Shown: positions 1 to 10,277, counted from the first letter of the stretch. The stretch is 64,000 nt of DNA from Chrysopilus asiliformis (GCA_964034945.1 OZ035962.1:53314231-53378230); one strand, 5' to 3'. Notes: generated by a model not told the origin, from the sequence alone. Numbers and translations: made by a program.

Positions 1-306
1 TATTAAGCGATTTCCGTTATTTTGATAATGTGACAAAGAACGACATTTTCTTGTTTTTCAGTTCGGCGGCCATTTGTACAAGTCCGGATGTCCACTCTCT
101 ATATTATAGGCTCTCTACACACATGATGGCGTGTCAACAACTACAACTTTTCAAATTTTGATATGAGTTTTTTTTATTGATATTGACCGATTTCGGTTAT
201 TTTACTAATTATTTGTGGCAATTCTGAGACAAAGCTTTGCTGTCTAGAGCCATTACTTCTGAGGTGCGTCGTAACTTTGAATTCACTTATTTAGCACCTT
301 TTCATT

Positions 307-337
<31 letters not shown>

Positions 338-403
338 TTATTATATTCAGCTATATCTCGCTTATATCAAATTTAAAATGCATTCGGTTCTGGGCTTTAT
401 GGG
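1..403. other. Unassigned AT-rich flank with TTA microsatellite
   Basis: No coding region is supported. A (TTA)n tract lies at about 304-345. Two short related segments near 4-28 and 183-210 share the pattern gatttc(c/g)gttatttt. Positions 221-247 are a perfect inverted match to 2518-2544 inside the downstream retrotransposon (see findings). Confidence 0.6.
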
Positions 404-672
404 TTGTCTGGCGGCTCAAGTATGGGAGACTATCTAAATTTTGAAGATGTGGACGAGGAGAGAGACTGTTCTTTTTATAGCAAATGTTTTAGAAGTACAC
501 CTTCTAAAGGCAAAGCAGGTCTAAATATTGCACATGTTAATGCTTGGAGCATACCTAGACATATTGATCAAATCAAGGATCAGATTTACCGTTATAATTT
601 TGATTTATTTGCAGTTTCGGAAACTTTTCTGACCAGTTCTACGCCTAGAATAAAATATAATGTCAAAATGTA
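404..672 (+). pseudogene. Non-LTR endonuclease domain, N-terminal part
   Basis: About 90 codons read through to the TA where the mariner sits. The first possible start is a TTG at 404 and the first ATG is at 422. From about residue 38 the protein shows the opening of an endonuclease/exonuclease/phosphatase domain: HVNAWSI, then a helix with DLFAVSETFL, the glutamate-bearing motif. The frame ends only because the first base of the mariner creates a TAA. Removing the mariner and one TA copy restores the frame into the segment starting at 1968. The endonuclease of this family nicks the target and primes reverse transcription; this copy cannot make it. Confidence 0.8.
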
Positions 673-1965
673 ACACATGGATCAATAAGTCCCGAGACTA
701 ACAATGAAAACAACATTTTTTTTGCCAAATTTTTTTTTATTCATCAATATAATCACCTTTTAGGGTGATACAATCGTTCCAACGCTTTTCCAATTTTTCA
801 ATACCATGTTTATAAAAAAAATTATCTTTCGCTTCAAAATAAGCTTCAGTTTCAGCGATGACCTCCTCATTTGAGCCAAATCTTTTTCCCTGGAGCATTT
901 TTTTAAGATCAGCAAAGAGCCAGTAGTCACTGGGGGCTAAATCTGGCGAGTATGGGGGGTGGGGAAGCAGATGAAAGCCCAATTCGTTCAATTTTGCCAT
1001 TGTTTTCATCGACTTGTGGCAGGGTGCATTGTCTTGGTGAAAAAGGATTTTTTTTCTCTGCATGTGCGGTCGTTTTTTTGCGATTTCCTCCTTCAAACGC
1101 ACCAGCAAGTCAATATAATAATCACTGTTGATCGATTTACCTTTTTCGAGGTAGTCAATGAAAATCACGCCATGCGTATCCCAAAAAACTGACGCCATGA
1201 CTTTGCCAGCTGACTGCTGCGTTTTCGGACGCTTCGGACGGCTTTCGCCAGCTGTGCGCCACTCAGATGACTGCCGCTTCGACTCTGGAGTGTAGTGATG
1301 TATCCATGTTTCGCCCATGGACACGTAACGACGCAAGAAATCTTTTTTATTGCGAGTAAATAGCGATAAACAGCTTTCTGAATCATCGACTCGTTGCTGG
1401 TTTTGTTCCATCGAAAGCAATCGCGGCACCCACTTGGAAAAAACCTTTTTCATGCTCAATTTTTCATGAAGGATAGTAAATGCACTTCCATATGATATCT
1501 GTGTTATCTAAGCAATCTCACGGAGCTTCACTTTACGATCTTTCATTATAATTTTTGTCACTTCACTCACATTTTCCGGTGTAACGGCTTGCACAGGTCT
1601 ACCCGAGCGTTCCGCGTCATTTGTGTCGGTACGACCACGTTTAAACTCGGCAAACCACCGACAAATCGTTGCTTTTGATGGACAAGAGTCCGGGTAACAT
1701 TTTTCAATCCATTGTTTCGCTTGCACGGTGTTTTTACCCATTAAAAAACAATGTTTTATCAGAACACGAAACTCGGTTTTTTCCATTTTTTAAACAAACT
1801 ACAAAACGACTTTACTCCAACCTCGATAACTCAGCTGTTTCTGGTCCGATCGACTTAAAATTTTGACACGTTTCAAGCAAAGGTTAGTACTCTAGAAAGA
1901 CGTGGTTACTGGTTTACTACGAGCGTCATCTCTGGGTTAGTCTCGGGACTTATTGATCCATGTGT
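673..1965 (-). mobile_element. mariner transposon with perfect 30-bp TIRs
   Basis: The element is 1,293 bp, the usual mariner length. Perfect 30-bp terminal inverted repeats lie at 673-702 and 1936-1965 (outer part ACACATGGATCAATAAGTCC), flanked by TA at 671-672 and 1966-1967. It contains one transposase gene on the minus strand. Insertion is within the endonuclease domain of the surrounding non-LTR element, so it is younger than that element. Confidence 0.97.
737..1786 (-). pseudogene. mariner transposase, DD34D type, one nonsense codon and one catalytic substitution
   Basis: The reading frame from the ATG at 1786 to the stop at 737 has 350 codons, the normal length, and is interrupted once by a TAG at 1508-1510; both sides stay in the same frame. 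The N-terminal half shows the helix-turn-helix DNA-binding region (KATICRWFAEFKRGRT). The catalytic half has HQDNAPCHKS and YSPDLAPSDYWLF, with 34 residues between the second and third aspartates. The first catalytic aspartate, normally in a (V/M)DETWIH motif, is glycine here (SMGETWIH, codon GGC). With both defects it should be inactive. The TIRs look intact, so it could still be moved by an enzyme made elsewhere. Confidence 0.95.
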
Positions 1966-1967
1966 TA

Positions 1968-2415
1968 TAACATATTTCGTAAAGACAGGGAGCATGCGCT
2001 GAAAAAACGTGGAGATGGAGTTGCACTGTATGTTCGCAAAGGTATAAAATGCGAAATTGTGGCCCAGTCGGATATTAAATGTGCTCCGTTGGAATACCTT
2101 GCAGCGATGATAACTTTGTGTGGTTTGAAATTTTTAATTGTTGTAACATACTATCCACCGCCTGTACGGGATCTAGTACAGGTTGAAAATATGGGGGAGA
2201 CTTTTCGTTCATTGATGCAGACTTATGACAATTGTATATTTGTGGGAGATTTTAATATCAATCTTCTTTCGGATAGTATAATCAGTTGCGAATTCAAGGA
2301 CTTTATTCATTCGTCTGCGAATTTCTTTCTACCAAGGAATGCTACTCGTATCATAAGTCTGCTTGATTACTTCATCGTTCCATCAAATTTGAAAAGTAGT
2401 GTGATCAATTACGGT
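1968..2415 (+). pseudogene. Non-LTR endonuclease domain, C-terminal part
   Basis: This continues the endonuclease begun at 404, in the same frame once the mariner is removed. Motifs seen are GDGVALYVRKGI, VVTYYPPP and FVGDFNINLL (the catalytic D-x-N region), then LLDYFIVP. It ends at a TAG at 2416-2418, before the histidine motif. The next codons in the same frame continue with HDVIFV, the expected final endonuclease motif, so the TAG is a point lesion rather than a real terminus. Confidence 0.82.
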
Positions 2416-2418
2416 TAG

Positions 2419-4560
2419 TATAAAGCAATTGCAGACCATGATGTAATTTTCGTTAATTTTAATTTTCGACCCAAACAGAGACTACCATATTATACTCTGC
2501 AGAAGCAACTGCATAAACTAGACAGCAAAGCTTTGTCTCAGAATGCTCAGTTGCTTCCTTGGCATAGCTTAGACCATATACCAGATATAAATGGTAAATT
2601 AAACCTTTTTAATGATTTCATTCAACAACTTTATGATATCCATGTACCGATTGTTAGAACTTTCAAGCCGCCACCCTCTGTTCCATGGTTTAGTGAACAT
2701 ATACATAAGCTTATTCAAGACAGATATGCCGCGTATGTTAGATGGGTCAAGCATCGCGATCCTTACGATAAAAATGTATACAAAACTCTACGAAACAAAG
2801 TGACAATTGAAGTTAAAAGAGCAAAACGAATTTATTACATGAAGACTCTTAATACCAATATTCCTTACAAGAAGCTTTGGAAAAATATACGAGAGTGTGG
2901 TTTGAGTAAATCCCGTGATGATACAGCTGAATGTCACATTGAACCGGATGTGTTAAATGATGTGTTTTTGGATCTTCCAAAAACTACTGTTGTATTGCCC
3001 TTAACTGGCCCTAATGATGTCCCCAATAGTAAATTTTCCTTCCAATTTTTAACCGAAGAGGAAGTCTTTAATTCATTTTACTGCATCAAATCTAATGCAC
3101 TGGGATATGATGACATTCCATTGACGTTTTACAAGCTTCTTTTACCTATTATAGTGCCGTCGATTACAAAAATCTTCAATCATATCATAATGACATCTAC
3201 TTATCCCTTCTCCTGGAAATACTCAATTGTCACACCTATTCCCAAAATCATTTATCCAACTGATGCTAAAGATTTTCGTTCGATCAGTATTCAAAAATGC
3301 CTTTCCAAAGTATTTGAATTTCCTTTAAAAAGCCAAATTAATTCTTACTTGGAGAATAACAATCTATTGAACAAATTACAATCGGGTTTCAGAGCTAAGC
3401 ATAGTACAACTACAGCATTGCTGAAAATAAGTACGGACATTTCTCGGTGTTTGGACAAGGGTGACATTGTAGTCTTAATTTTACTAGATTTCACAAAAGC
3501 ATTTGATATGGTTAATCATATAGCTTTATGTCAAAAGCTATATCTTTATTATGGGTTTTCCACTACATCGGTCAAATTATTGTTCAACTACTTTTGTAAT
3601 CGGTTCCAAACGGTAAGAATGAATAATCAATATTCTAATTTTAAGCCTGTTACTTCTGGAATTATGGCTGGAACTATCTTAGCGCCGCTGTTATTTGCTA
3701 TGTTCATCGATGATCTCCATAGTAAAATAAAGTTTTGTAAATATCATATGTATGCCGATGATGTACAAATTTACCTATCCTGCAAGCCATCAGAATTGAG
3801 CGAAATGGTTAATGAGATAAACCGTGATTTAAATAGCATTGAGAAATTGGCAAGTAGCAACGGGCTGATATTAAATGCCAGCAAAACTCAAGCCATTTTA
3901 ATTACAAACACACCGTCCAGAGGCGCTATACCAAATCTGTTCCTTTCTAATGAACTAATTAAATTTGCTAATTCGGTTAAGAATCTTGGCTTAATCTTTA
4001 ATAATCGTCTGACATGGTGTGATCATGTTTCACTAATATGCAAAAGAGTGTATGGAACACTTAACACTCTCCGATTTTTGCACAGCTTTACTCCACATAA
4101 TACTCGTATGCTTCTTGTCAAAAGTTTGCTAGTTCCACATTTCTTATATGCAGATGTTATTTTTTCAAATATGAATCAAGCTACCTTTCGAAAACTTCAA
4201 ATGGCATTCAATGCGTGCCTTAGATATATTCATGAGTTAAGACTATATGATCATATTTCTGGAGTGCAAGCATCAATTTTTGGGTGTTCTTTAACAAATT
4301 ACTACAAAATAAGAACTCTCTGTGCAATATTTAAAATTGTTAATGGCCTTTTCCCAGATTACTTGGGAGATCTAATTATCAGAGGAAATTCTGGTAGAAT
4401 GCAAATTTTGCATACACCGAAAAATCGGTCACTTGTCTTCAGCCGTTCTCTTTTCGTCCATGGTGTTATTTTGTGGAATTCACTTCCAACCCATATGCGA
4501 TCCCAGACCTCATATCGCACTTTTCGAAATAGATGTTTTTCGTCTTTTGTGACTCAATGA
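2419..4560 (+). pseudogene. Non-LTR reverse transcriptase (Jockey-like)
   Basis: About 713 codons are open from just after the TAG at 2416-2418 to TGA at 4560. Order: end of the endonuclease, a linker with a WF..H..IQ..R motif, then RT with KLQSGFRAKHSTTTAL, LLDFTKAFDMVNH (first catalytic Asp), SGIMAGTILAPLLF and YADDVQIY (second and third catalytic Asp), followed by the thumb. No RNase H follows, as expected for Jockey-like elements. The RT itself looks intact; it is called a pseudogene because the complete ORF is broken upstream by the TAG and the mariner. Confidence 0.88.
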
Positions 4561-4870
4561 GTACCTACATAAAAATTAGTGATAAGGTGCCCGCCCTCAC
4601 TGGTGATTTAGCAAAGATTAGTAAACTTAAATTAGATAAATACATAAATGAAATTTTCTATGCGCAATATAGATTTAGTTTTAGATTCAACATTAAAAAA
4701 ATATGAATTAATCCAATGGTTTACTATTGTAACGGGCATAATGTCATTTGAATTTAATTTTGTTCGCTTTGATAAGACTTAGTCTTAAGAACAATTTATT
4801 GTTTATAGAATATGCCAAATGTATTTACTTAGATTAGTAATAATAAATTCAATTCAATTCAAATAAATTA
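4561..4870 (+). other. 3' untranslated region of the Jockey-like element
   Basis: AT-rich sequence after the RT stop, ending in repeated AATTC/AAATT motifs at about 4845-4870. It directly abuts a truncated INE-like fragment, so the exact 3' end and target duplication are not certain. Confidence 0.6.
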
Positions 4871-4872
4871 AT

Positions 4873-5248
4873 TTGTGCATGTCCGTCCGCGTGGAGCTAC
4901 AGACTTGAAATTTTACGCAGATTCGTTTTTCGTAAAATGTGAGGCTAAGTTCGTTAATGGGCAAAAACGGACCATTAGGGGGGTACCCCCCATAACAAAT
5001 GAAAACGTTTTTTGCGAATATCTCAAAAACGGTGCATCTTATCTAAAAAGTACAAGAACAACAGTTATTTAGGATATGATTCTACATAAAACTCCCATAC
5101 CTCAAAATCCGATTGGAATAAATTTTAAAACATCTTCTTGGACAGTTTGACTTCAAAGTGGAATTTTGATATAACTGTTCGCCGTTCACTTAAATCACCA
5201 TACGGGGTTTCAATAATTGCCAGATTGGCAATTATAGCTTTTGTTATG
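4873..5248 (+). mobile_element. INE-1/helentron-like element, 5' truncated
   Basis: This matches the 3' two thirds of the family best seen at 24836-25389. It starts at the ATGTCCGTCCG tetranucleotide region, continues through GACTTGAAATTTT and CACCATACGGG, and ends with the small hairpin ATTGCCAGATTGGCAAT and CTTTTGTTATG. The 5' end with TATACCCGTATGGTG is missing. Confidence 0.85.
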
Positions 5249-5341
5249 TTTTATTTTACATAAGTACTACTCGTATATATACATTTACATTTAGATAAGT
5301 CCATTTATATATATATATTTTTAGCAAATATTTTTTTCTTA
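5249..5341. other. Unassigned AT-rich spacer
   Basis: TA-rich sequence, including a TATATATATA stretch, between the INE-like fragment and the next MITE. No feature is supported. Confidence 0.5.
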
Positions 5342-5650
5342 CCCCACGACTCCATTAGACTCTTTTCCAGATTGGATTTAAATCCAATCACGAAAAAGTC
5401 TAATGAAGACTCAAAAAATCTTGCATCATGATTTAAATCTCCTTACTGTCATGATTTTTTCGGCTACTGAAAAGTAGGATTTTTTTTTACACAAGAATAG
5501 CGGCTAAAAGCAATTTTTGTTTCGAGTTGACATTTCTAAGTACGCTATGGAGACACGATAAATATGAAAAATCATGACTGAAGATGCCCACACGCTGATT
5601 TCTTTATTCGCCAAAATATGGAGTTTTAAAAGCCCAATGGAGTCGTGGGG
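5342..5650. mobile_element. 309-bp MITE with TTA target duplications
   Basis: Perfect 15-bp terminal inverted repeats, CCCCACGACTCCATT at 5342 and its complement ending at 5650. TTA flanks both sides (5339-5341 and 5651-5653), which fits the TWA preference of PIF/Harbinger elements. Near the left end is a perfect 20-bp palindrome, GATTGGATTTAAATCCAATC, with further complementary sequence outside it. No coding capacity. Confidence 0.85.
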
Positions 5651-6035
5651 TTATGCTCAACTTTTTGCATTTTGTTCTAAATTTTTTTTTAAACCAAGTG
5701 ACTGTTAAAAAACAACATAAAATATTATTTGAAAAATTTTACTAAGAAATGGCGGTTATTTTATTTTTTCATGTGCGGCCCGCCAAAAAAAATGAATCAT
5801 CAGATTGGCCCGTGGACCGATTTGGGTTGGCCAGGCCTGCTCTAGATGATAGTCCAAATCCACACAAATTCAACGACCAACAGGCTTTCCCAACGCGCAC
5901 AAATTTTAAATTTACTGTAATGATTATTTTACCCTTTTTAAAGGATTTTTTTTATTCAGGAGTTTTTCAATTTTTTATGGTTTTTCTTTAGTCGGGGGTT
6001 TTTCAAAATTTGTATTTTGTTTTTTTTTCACTCTT
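5651..6035. other. Unassigned spacer
   Basis: AT-rich sequence with a short GC-rich patch near 5775-5900. No motif or repeat family was recognised. Confidence 0.5.
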
Positions 6036-6742
6036 TTTATACCCGTATGGTGAAACCAAAGGGTATATTAACTTTGCCTTACCGTTTGTAACGCCAAGAT
6101 CCCGTCATCACACACAGAAATTAATTACACCAGTGTGTTTAGAATGATAAAAAAAGTTGAATTTTGCATGTCCGTCCGTCTGTCTGTCTGTCCGTCTGTC
6201 TGTCTGTCCGTCCGTCTGTCTGTCTGTCTCTCTGTCTGTCCGTCTGTCTGTCTGTCCGTCTGTCCGTCTGTCCGTCTGTCCGTCTGTCCGTCTGTCCGTC
6301 TGTCCGTCTGTCCGTCCGTCTGTCCGTCTGTCCGTCCGTCTGTCCGTCTGTCTGTCCGTCCGTCCGTCCGTCTGTCTGTGGCGCGGATTGCGGGCGCACG
6401 GATTGAGCTAGAGACTTGAAATTTTGCACATATTCGTTTTTCGTAAAATGCGAGGCTAAGTTCGTTAATGGGAAAAAATGGACCATTAGAACGAACGAAA
6501 ACGGTTTTTGTGAATATCTCGAAAACGGTGCATCTTATCAAAAAAGTCCAAGAACAAAAGTTATTTAGGATATGATTCTACATAAAACTCCCATACATCA
6601 AAATCCGATTGGAATAAATTTTAAAAAATCTTATTGGAAAGTTTCAAAGTGGAATTTTGGTACAACTGTTCGAATTTTGATACGAATATCACCATACGGG
6701 TTTTCAATAATTGCCAGATTGGCAATTATAGCTTTTGTTATG
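6036..6742 (+). mobile_element. INE-1/helentron-like element, full length, expanded core
   Basis: It begins TTTATACCCGTATGGTG, whose TATACCC pairs with GGGTATA about 20 bp on, then continues to the tetranucleotide core, the subterminal CACCATACGGG (inverted relative to the 5' CCCGTATGGTG), the hairpin ATTGCCAGATTGGCAAT and CTTTTGTTATG. Subterminal inverted repeats, central GTCC/GTCT microsatellite and a 3' hairpin are the known layout of INE-1/helentron-associated non-autonomous elements. The core is about 210 bp here against about 40-80 bp in other copies. Confidence 0.88.
6170..6379 (+). repeat. Expanded GTCC/GTCT tetranucleotide microsatellite
   Basis: About 210 bp of nearly pure GTCC and GTCT units inside the INE-like element at 6036-6742. 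All long open frames here (CPSV or TDRQ repeats) are products of the microsatellite, not genes. Confidence 0.95.
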
Positions 6743-6855
6743 TTTAAAGATAACAGTGAACAAACTTTATGTCCGATTGAATTTAAAGTTTTTTGGTAAC
6801 TATTTTGTATTGTAATAATTATTTAAAATTAACAATTTTTTTCAAGTAATGTCCC

Positions 6856-7180
6856 TCGAATGCCGAAGTGGGATCGAAAACGGTTCAGTGAATCAAAATA
6901 CACAGGGAGAGGAGAGGTAATGTTAGGGTGAGGGTGAATTCTCACACACTAAAATATTCCTTTCATTATTTACAACCGAATGGCGGAAGTGGGATCGAAA
7001 TCGGTTCAGTGGATCAGAAGATACAAGGAGAGGGGGTCTAAATTGAGGGGGGATGCGGGACTCTTGTACACCAAATTATTCCTTTCATTATTTACAACGG
7101 GACCGAAATCTGTTGAGTGGTTCAAAAGTTATGAGGGAAGGACATACAAACTCAATGCGCATACACTTTAAGCCAAACGC
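6856..7180. repeat. Three-unit tandem repeat, about 110-121 bp period
   Basis: The phrase GGGATCGAAATCGGTTCAGT recurs with period 121 and then about 108 (6871, 6992, 7100). Each unit ends in a variant of TTCCTTTCATTATTTACAAC. It is unrelated to the ~120-bp satellite families described elsewhere in the window. Confidence 0.85.
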
Positions 7181-7962
7181 ATATACCATATCCGTTCCGT
7201 CGGGGGTAAAAAACACATGGAATTAATATTTCTAGTGTCTAAAACTCACCTAAAAACTTTAGTCGGTAAGAAAATAAAATAAACTTAAACTCCTGCGCAA
7301 GAAAAATCTGAAATTTTCCCAAAAAAAACCCACCGTGTGGAATTAAAAACTACGGGGATATTTTATGACGACGAAAATCCTATCTCGTCCAGAAGCTACA
7401 ACAAAAATGAGCGGTGCAAATCTGTGGAACAATTCAACAGAGATCGATAACAGTATTGAATCGAATTAAAAAGAAACGGTCCTCTATACAAAGCGCTGGC
7501 CAAACCAGGCTTAACAAAAGATAAGCGCCCCTCCAGTCTAAAAGGCCTACCACACTCTTTATAATTGAATGTGCGCAGCAAATAATTTAACTTCACTATA
7601 TCAATCGTCCAGAAAATCTATGTCGTTGTTGTTTCCGTTTTCGTCATTTTCGTCATCATCTTCATATTATTCTGTTACTAGCTTCTTTACTCTGTTTCTT
7701 TTAGTTTCTAGAAAAAAAATTGTTTGGACATAAGAGCACTCTAAAAAGAGCTCATCATACTCATCATACCGCAATGGTAGATCATCATCTCGAACTTGGC
7801 CACACACCGGATTTCGAAAATACAAGCACATGTTTAACACTTGAAGCCCTACATAGAAAATACATATAACAAGAAACCAGGCACGCAAGACATGAACGCG
7901 ATTTATTGTGCTGTAGTGGAAGATTGTCAAACCAATGCATGTAAAAGAAAGAGAAGTCAAAT
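7181..7962. other. Unassigned region
   Basis: No recognisable domain, TIR or tandem repeat. Short open frames on both strands show no conserved motif. GA-rich and TTC-rich stretches lie around 7620-7760. Confidence 0.45.
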
Positions 7963-8212
7963 CTGTGGTCACAAGGAAAAACCGCTTAAGTCGAGTTATG
8001 TACTTTTAAAGGTTAGTTTTTGAATTCTCCTTATCCAGTTCTATATTCTGTCAAAGTTTGGTTTTCATGCTGTACCCCTATGAGGAATGGCAAAGCAAAA
8101 ACCATATAAACTAAGTCAGTTTTGCTTGCAAAAAAAAAATAATCAAAACTTTAAACCCAAATTACTCAAAACAAGCTTTTTCGACTTAAGCAGTTTTTCC
8201 TTGTGACCACAG
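7963..8212. mobile_element. 250-bp MITE, CTGTGGTCACAAG family
   Basis: About 32-bp terminal inverted repeats with one mismatch, starting CTGTGGTCACAAGGAAAAAC. AAAT occurs directly on both sides (7959-7962 and 8213-8216). A larger relative with the same outer 13 bp and the same AAAT flanks lies at 27419-28095. No coding capacity. Superfamily not assigned. Confidence 0.85.
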
Positions 8213-8985
8213 AAATAGATATTACTTGACCTATGCCATCACATTGAAAACTGTTTGTTGCTGTACTAAACTGTTTCTCCAGTCAGCTGTTTTTCGTTTC
8301 TCCTTTTTATCATTTTAACGTTTAAATTGATTGTTTGTTATTTATTCTTAAATTTTAAAAAATATTTTTCGACCGTATAATAAAATTTGTATTAATTTGG
8401 CGGGCTTAGCCGACAAATTATCATACGATCGAGATCGGATAATGATTTTTATAATTTTTATCTGTCAATCGTTTGTTCTGTAGTTTACTAGTTTACTATG
8501 TTTCGTTACGTACCTCAGTAAAGTAGTTTATCATTAAATAGTTATTCCTAAATAAATATTTTGGCCAATGCCGTAAAAGACACTAGCTCTCCGGGATTTA
8601 GAACAAAGCTTAGCATTCAATCCCTTCGAATTGTGCGCGAAGATTGTAATTTTTAAGCATCTAACATAGGTTTCATGGAGATGTTGTTTTCTCATATCTC
8701 GAATAATTTGAATTCACTCGAATTTCGACAGCTTTTTCGCCAGGTCGTAATATTTGCCATCGATTAACATAAATTATGCCCAAAGAGAGCATAATATAGT
8801 GTTATGCAAATTGCTTGATCCTTCGCCGTTCTTCAATGATCCCTAAATGATTATACCATTTTTTTTGGGTTTCTTTCAGGTAAGCCCAGTTTGCTCTTAC
8901 CTCTCATTTTTATTCAAAAGTGACTTAAATTCGGGATATACATATTGTTTGCTGTTGTCAGAATGTATTATTTGTTCAAATTAAT
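8213..8985. other. Unassigned region
   Basis: AT-rich sequence without a supported gene or repeat. Confidence 0.45.
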
Positions 8986-8988
8986 TAC

Positions 8989-9204
8989 TTATACTTGTAG
9001 AAATCGATTAACGCTCTTCAAGTTTACCTGTCTCATTGGCTTCAAAAAAACGAACTTTGTCATGTAATCTAACACGATGAATATGACCGTATTTCTGTTC
9101 CTTGACCGTGGATACGATCCAAAGAAATTCACGGAAATTTTCTGAAATTGTCTTTCCACCATGCTTTCCGAGCCTATATCAGGATGTAATGTTACATTTG
9201 ACAT
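8989..9204 (-). pseudogene. Ty3/gypsy integrase fragment
   Basis: On the minus strand about 70 codons resemble the start of a Ty3/gypsy integrase core: a QKISVNFFGSYPRS segment (normally D in place of N), then FIVLDYMTKFVFLKP. No HHCC finger or catalytic glutamate segment is seen. It is fused directly to the truncated mariner transposase at about 9204, creating an open frame across the junction that is not a real gene. It is not part of the gypsy element at 22-38 kb. Confidence 0.65.
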
Positions 9205-9924
9205 TGGAGAATACGGTGGATGGGGCAGCAGTTCGTAGTCCAATTCGACCAATTTGGCCGTGGCGATGGCGGAGGTGTGAGCCCTGTGATCGTTTGCCCT
9301 TCTCCAGGTAGTCGATGTAGATCACACCTTGTGAATCCCAGAAAACGGTGGCCATCACCTTTCCGGCAGATAGGACAGTCTTCGCCTTCTTCGGAGCACG
9401 TTCGCCGGGTAAAGTCCACTGTTTCGACTGTTCCTTAGTCTCTGGTGTGTACCAGTGGATCCATGTTTCGTCGACGGTCACGAAACGACGCAGAAACTCC
9501 TTCGGATTGTGCTTAAACAGCGTCAAACACTGCTGTGAAGTGGTTGCGCTTGTTGTCCGGAGTGAGCAAACGCGGCACCCATCGCGCCGACAGGTTTCTC
9601 ATGCCCAAAATTTCATGCAGGATATGACCCACGCGGTCTTTTGAGATGCCTACTGTCTCAGCTATCTCGCGCACCTTCAATCGGTGGTCTGCCAATACGA
9701 GATCGTGGATTTTTGTTATGTTATCCTCCGTGGTAGCCGTTTTCGTAGCACCTGGGCGTGGCTCATCAAAAACCGACGTGCGACCACGTTGAAACTCGTT
9801 ACACCAATTTTTGACGGTCGCCATCGAAGAAGAAGAGTCACCGTACACAGCATCCAAGCGCTCTTTGATTTCCCTTCCAGAAACAAGAATCGAATCACCG
9901 ACCGATATTGCTCTTTTTCCATTT
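9205..9924 (-). pseudogene. Mariner transposase remnant
   Basis: Minus-strand coding begins at an ATG near 9922 (MEKEQYRSVIRFLFLEGKS). A frameshift follows, then the DNA-binding half (KERLDAVYGDSS... MATVKNWCNEFQRGRTSV, then KVREIAETVGISKDRVGHIL and LSARWVPRLLTPDNKRNH). A second frameshift lies near 9530, followed by the intact first catalytic motif RRFVTVDETWIHWYTPETK and GVIYIDYLEKG. The region with the second aspartate (HQDNAP in intact relatives) is deleted, and the protein ends at ELLPHPPYSP before the third. It cannot be active. Confidence 0.88.
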
Positions 9925-10108
9925 TTCTGAAATCCGCAGACACGCCCGCTTCCATACGTGGTCAAAACAAAACTACGAGTTCGATTCGGCTGAAATTTTG
10001 ACTGTAGCCGTCTATGATAATGTACTACACGATAGTAAATTTCTCCTGTGATAGTGGCGCCATCGGGCGGTGAGGCTAAGTACTTATCGGACTCCCCTCG
10101 TATATACA
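9205..10108 (-). mobile_element. Truncated mariner element
   Basis: The 5' end lies near 10090-10108, where the minus strand reads TATACGAGGGGAGTCCGATA, a typical mariner TIR-like start. The 3' end is lost: the element stops at a PHPPYSP motif and joins an integrase fragment. It also has an internal deletion. It belongs to a different mariner subfamily from the one at 673-1965. Confidence 0.8.
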
Positions 10109-10133
10109 TGTAAAATCGTTTAACCTAACTAAT

Positions 10134-10154
10134 TGACTGACTGACTGACTGACT
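10134..10154. repeat. CTGA tetranucleotide microsatellite
   Basis: Five tandem ACTG/CTGA units immediately right of the truncated mariner. Confidence 0.8.
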
Positions 10155-10277
10155 CATCAACGTCCAGCCCAAAACCCTAAAGCTAGAAACTTTCACACTA
10201 TGTCCCAACCATCACGTAGGCGCTCACTAAGGTGGGGTTTTCCGAAATTTTACAGCTAAGGGGGCAAACGGGGGTAC

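Larger units (their letters stand above)
404..4870 (+). mobile_element. Jockey-like non-LTR retrotransposon, interrupted
   Basis: The element carries an apurinic-type endonuclease domain followed by a reverse transcriptase, both in one reading frame once the internal mariner is ignored, then a 3' region ending in an AATTC-rich, A-rich tail near 4840-4870. No ORF1 with zinc knuckles is seen upstream, so the copy may be 5' truncated. It is broken by a mariner at 673-1965 and by one in-frame TAG at 2416-2418. Assignment to the Jockey-like group is by eye from the endonuclease and RT motifs; the clade is inferred. Confidence 0.8.

Noticed and set aside
6125..6541. Long open frames rich in CPSV or TDRQ repeats on both strands (also at 24.9, 41-44 kb)
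   Set aside because: They are translations of the GTCC/GTCT microsatellite inside INE-like elements and occur in all frames.
7841..8023. Possible small host gene (60-residue frame)
   Set aside because: Its end lies within the terminal repeat of the MITE at 7963; no domain, splice signals or homolog recognisable.
8989..9252. Single 87-residue protein
   Set aside because: The frame crosses a junction between a truncated mariner and a gypsy integrase piece; it is a chance fusion.
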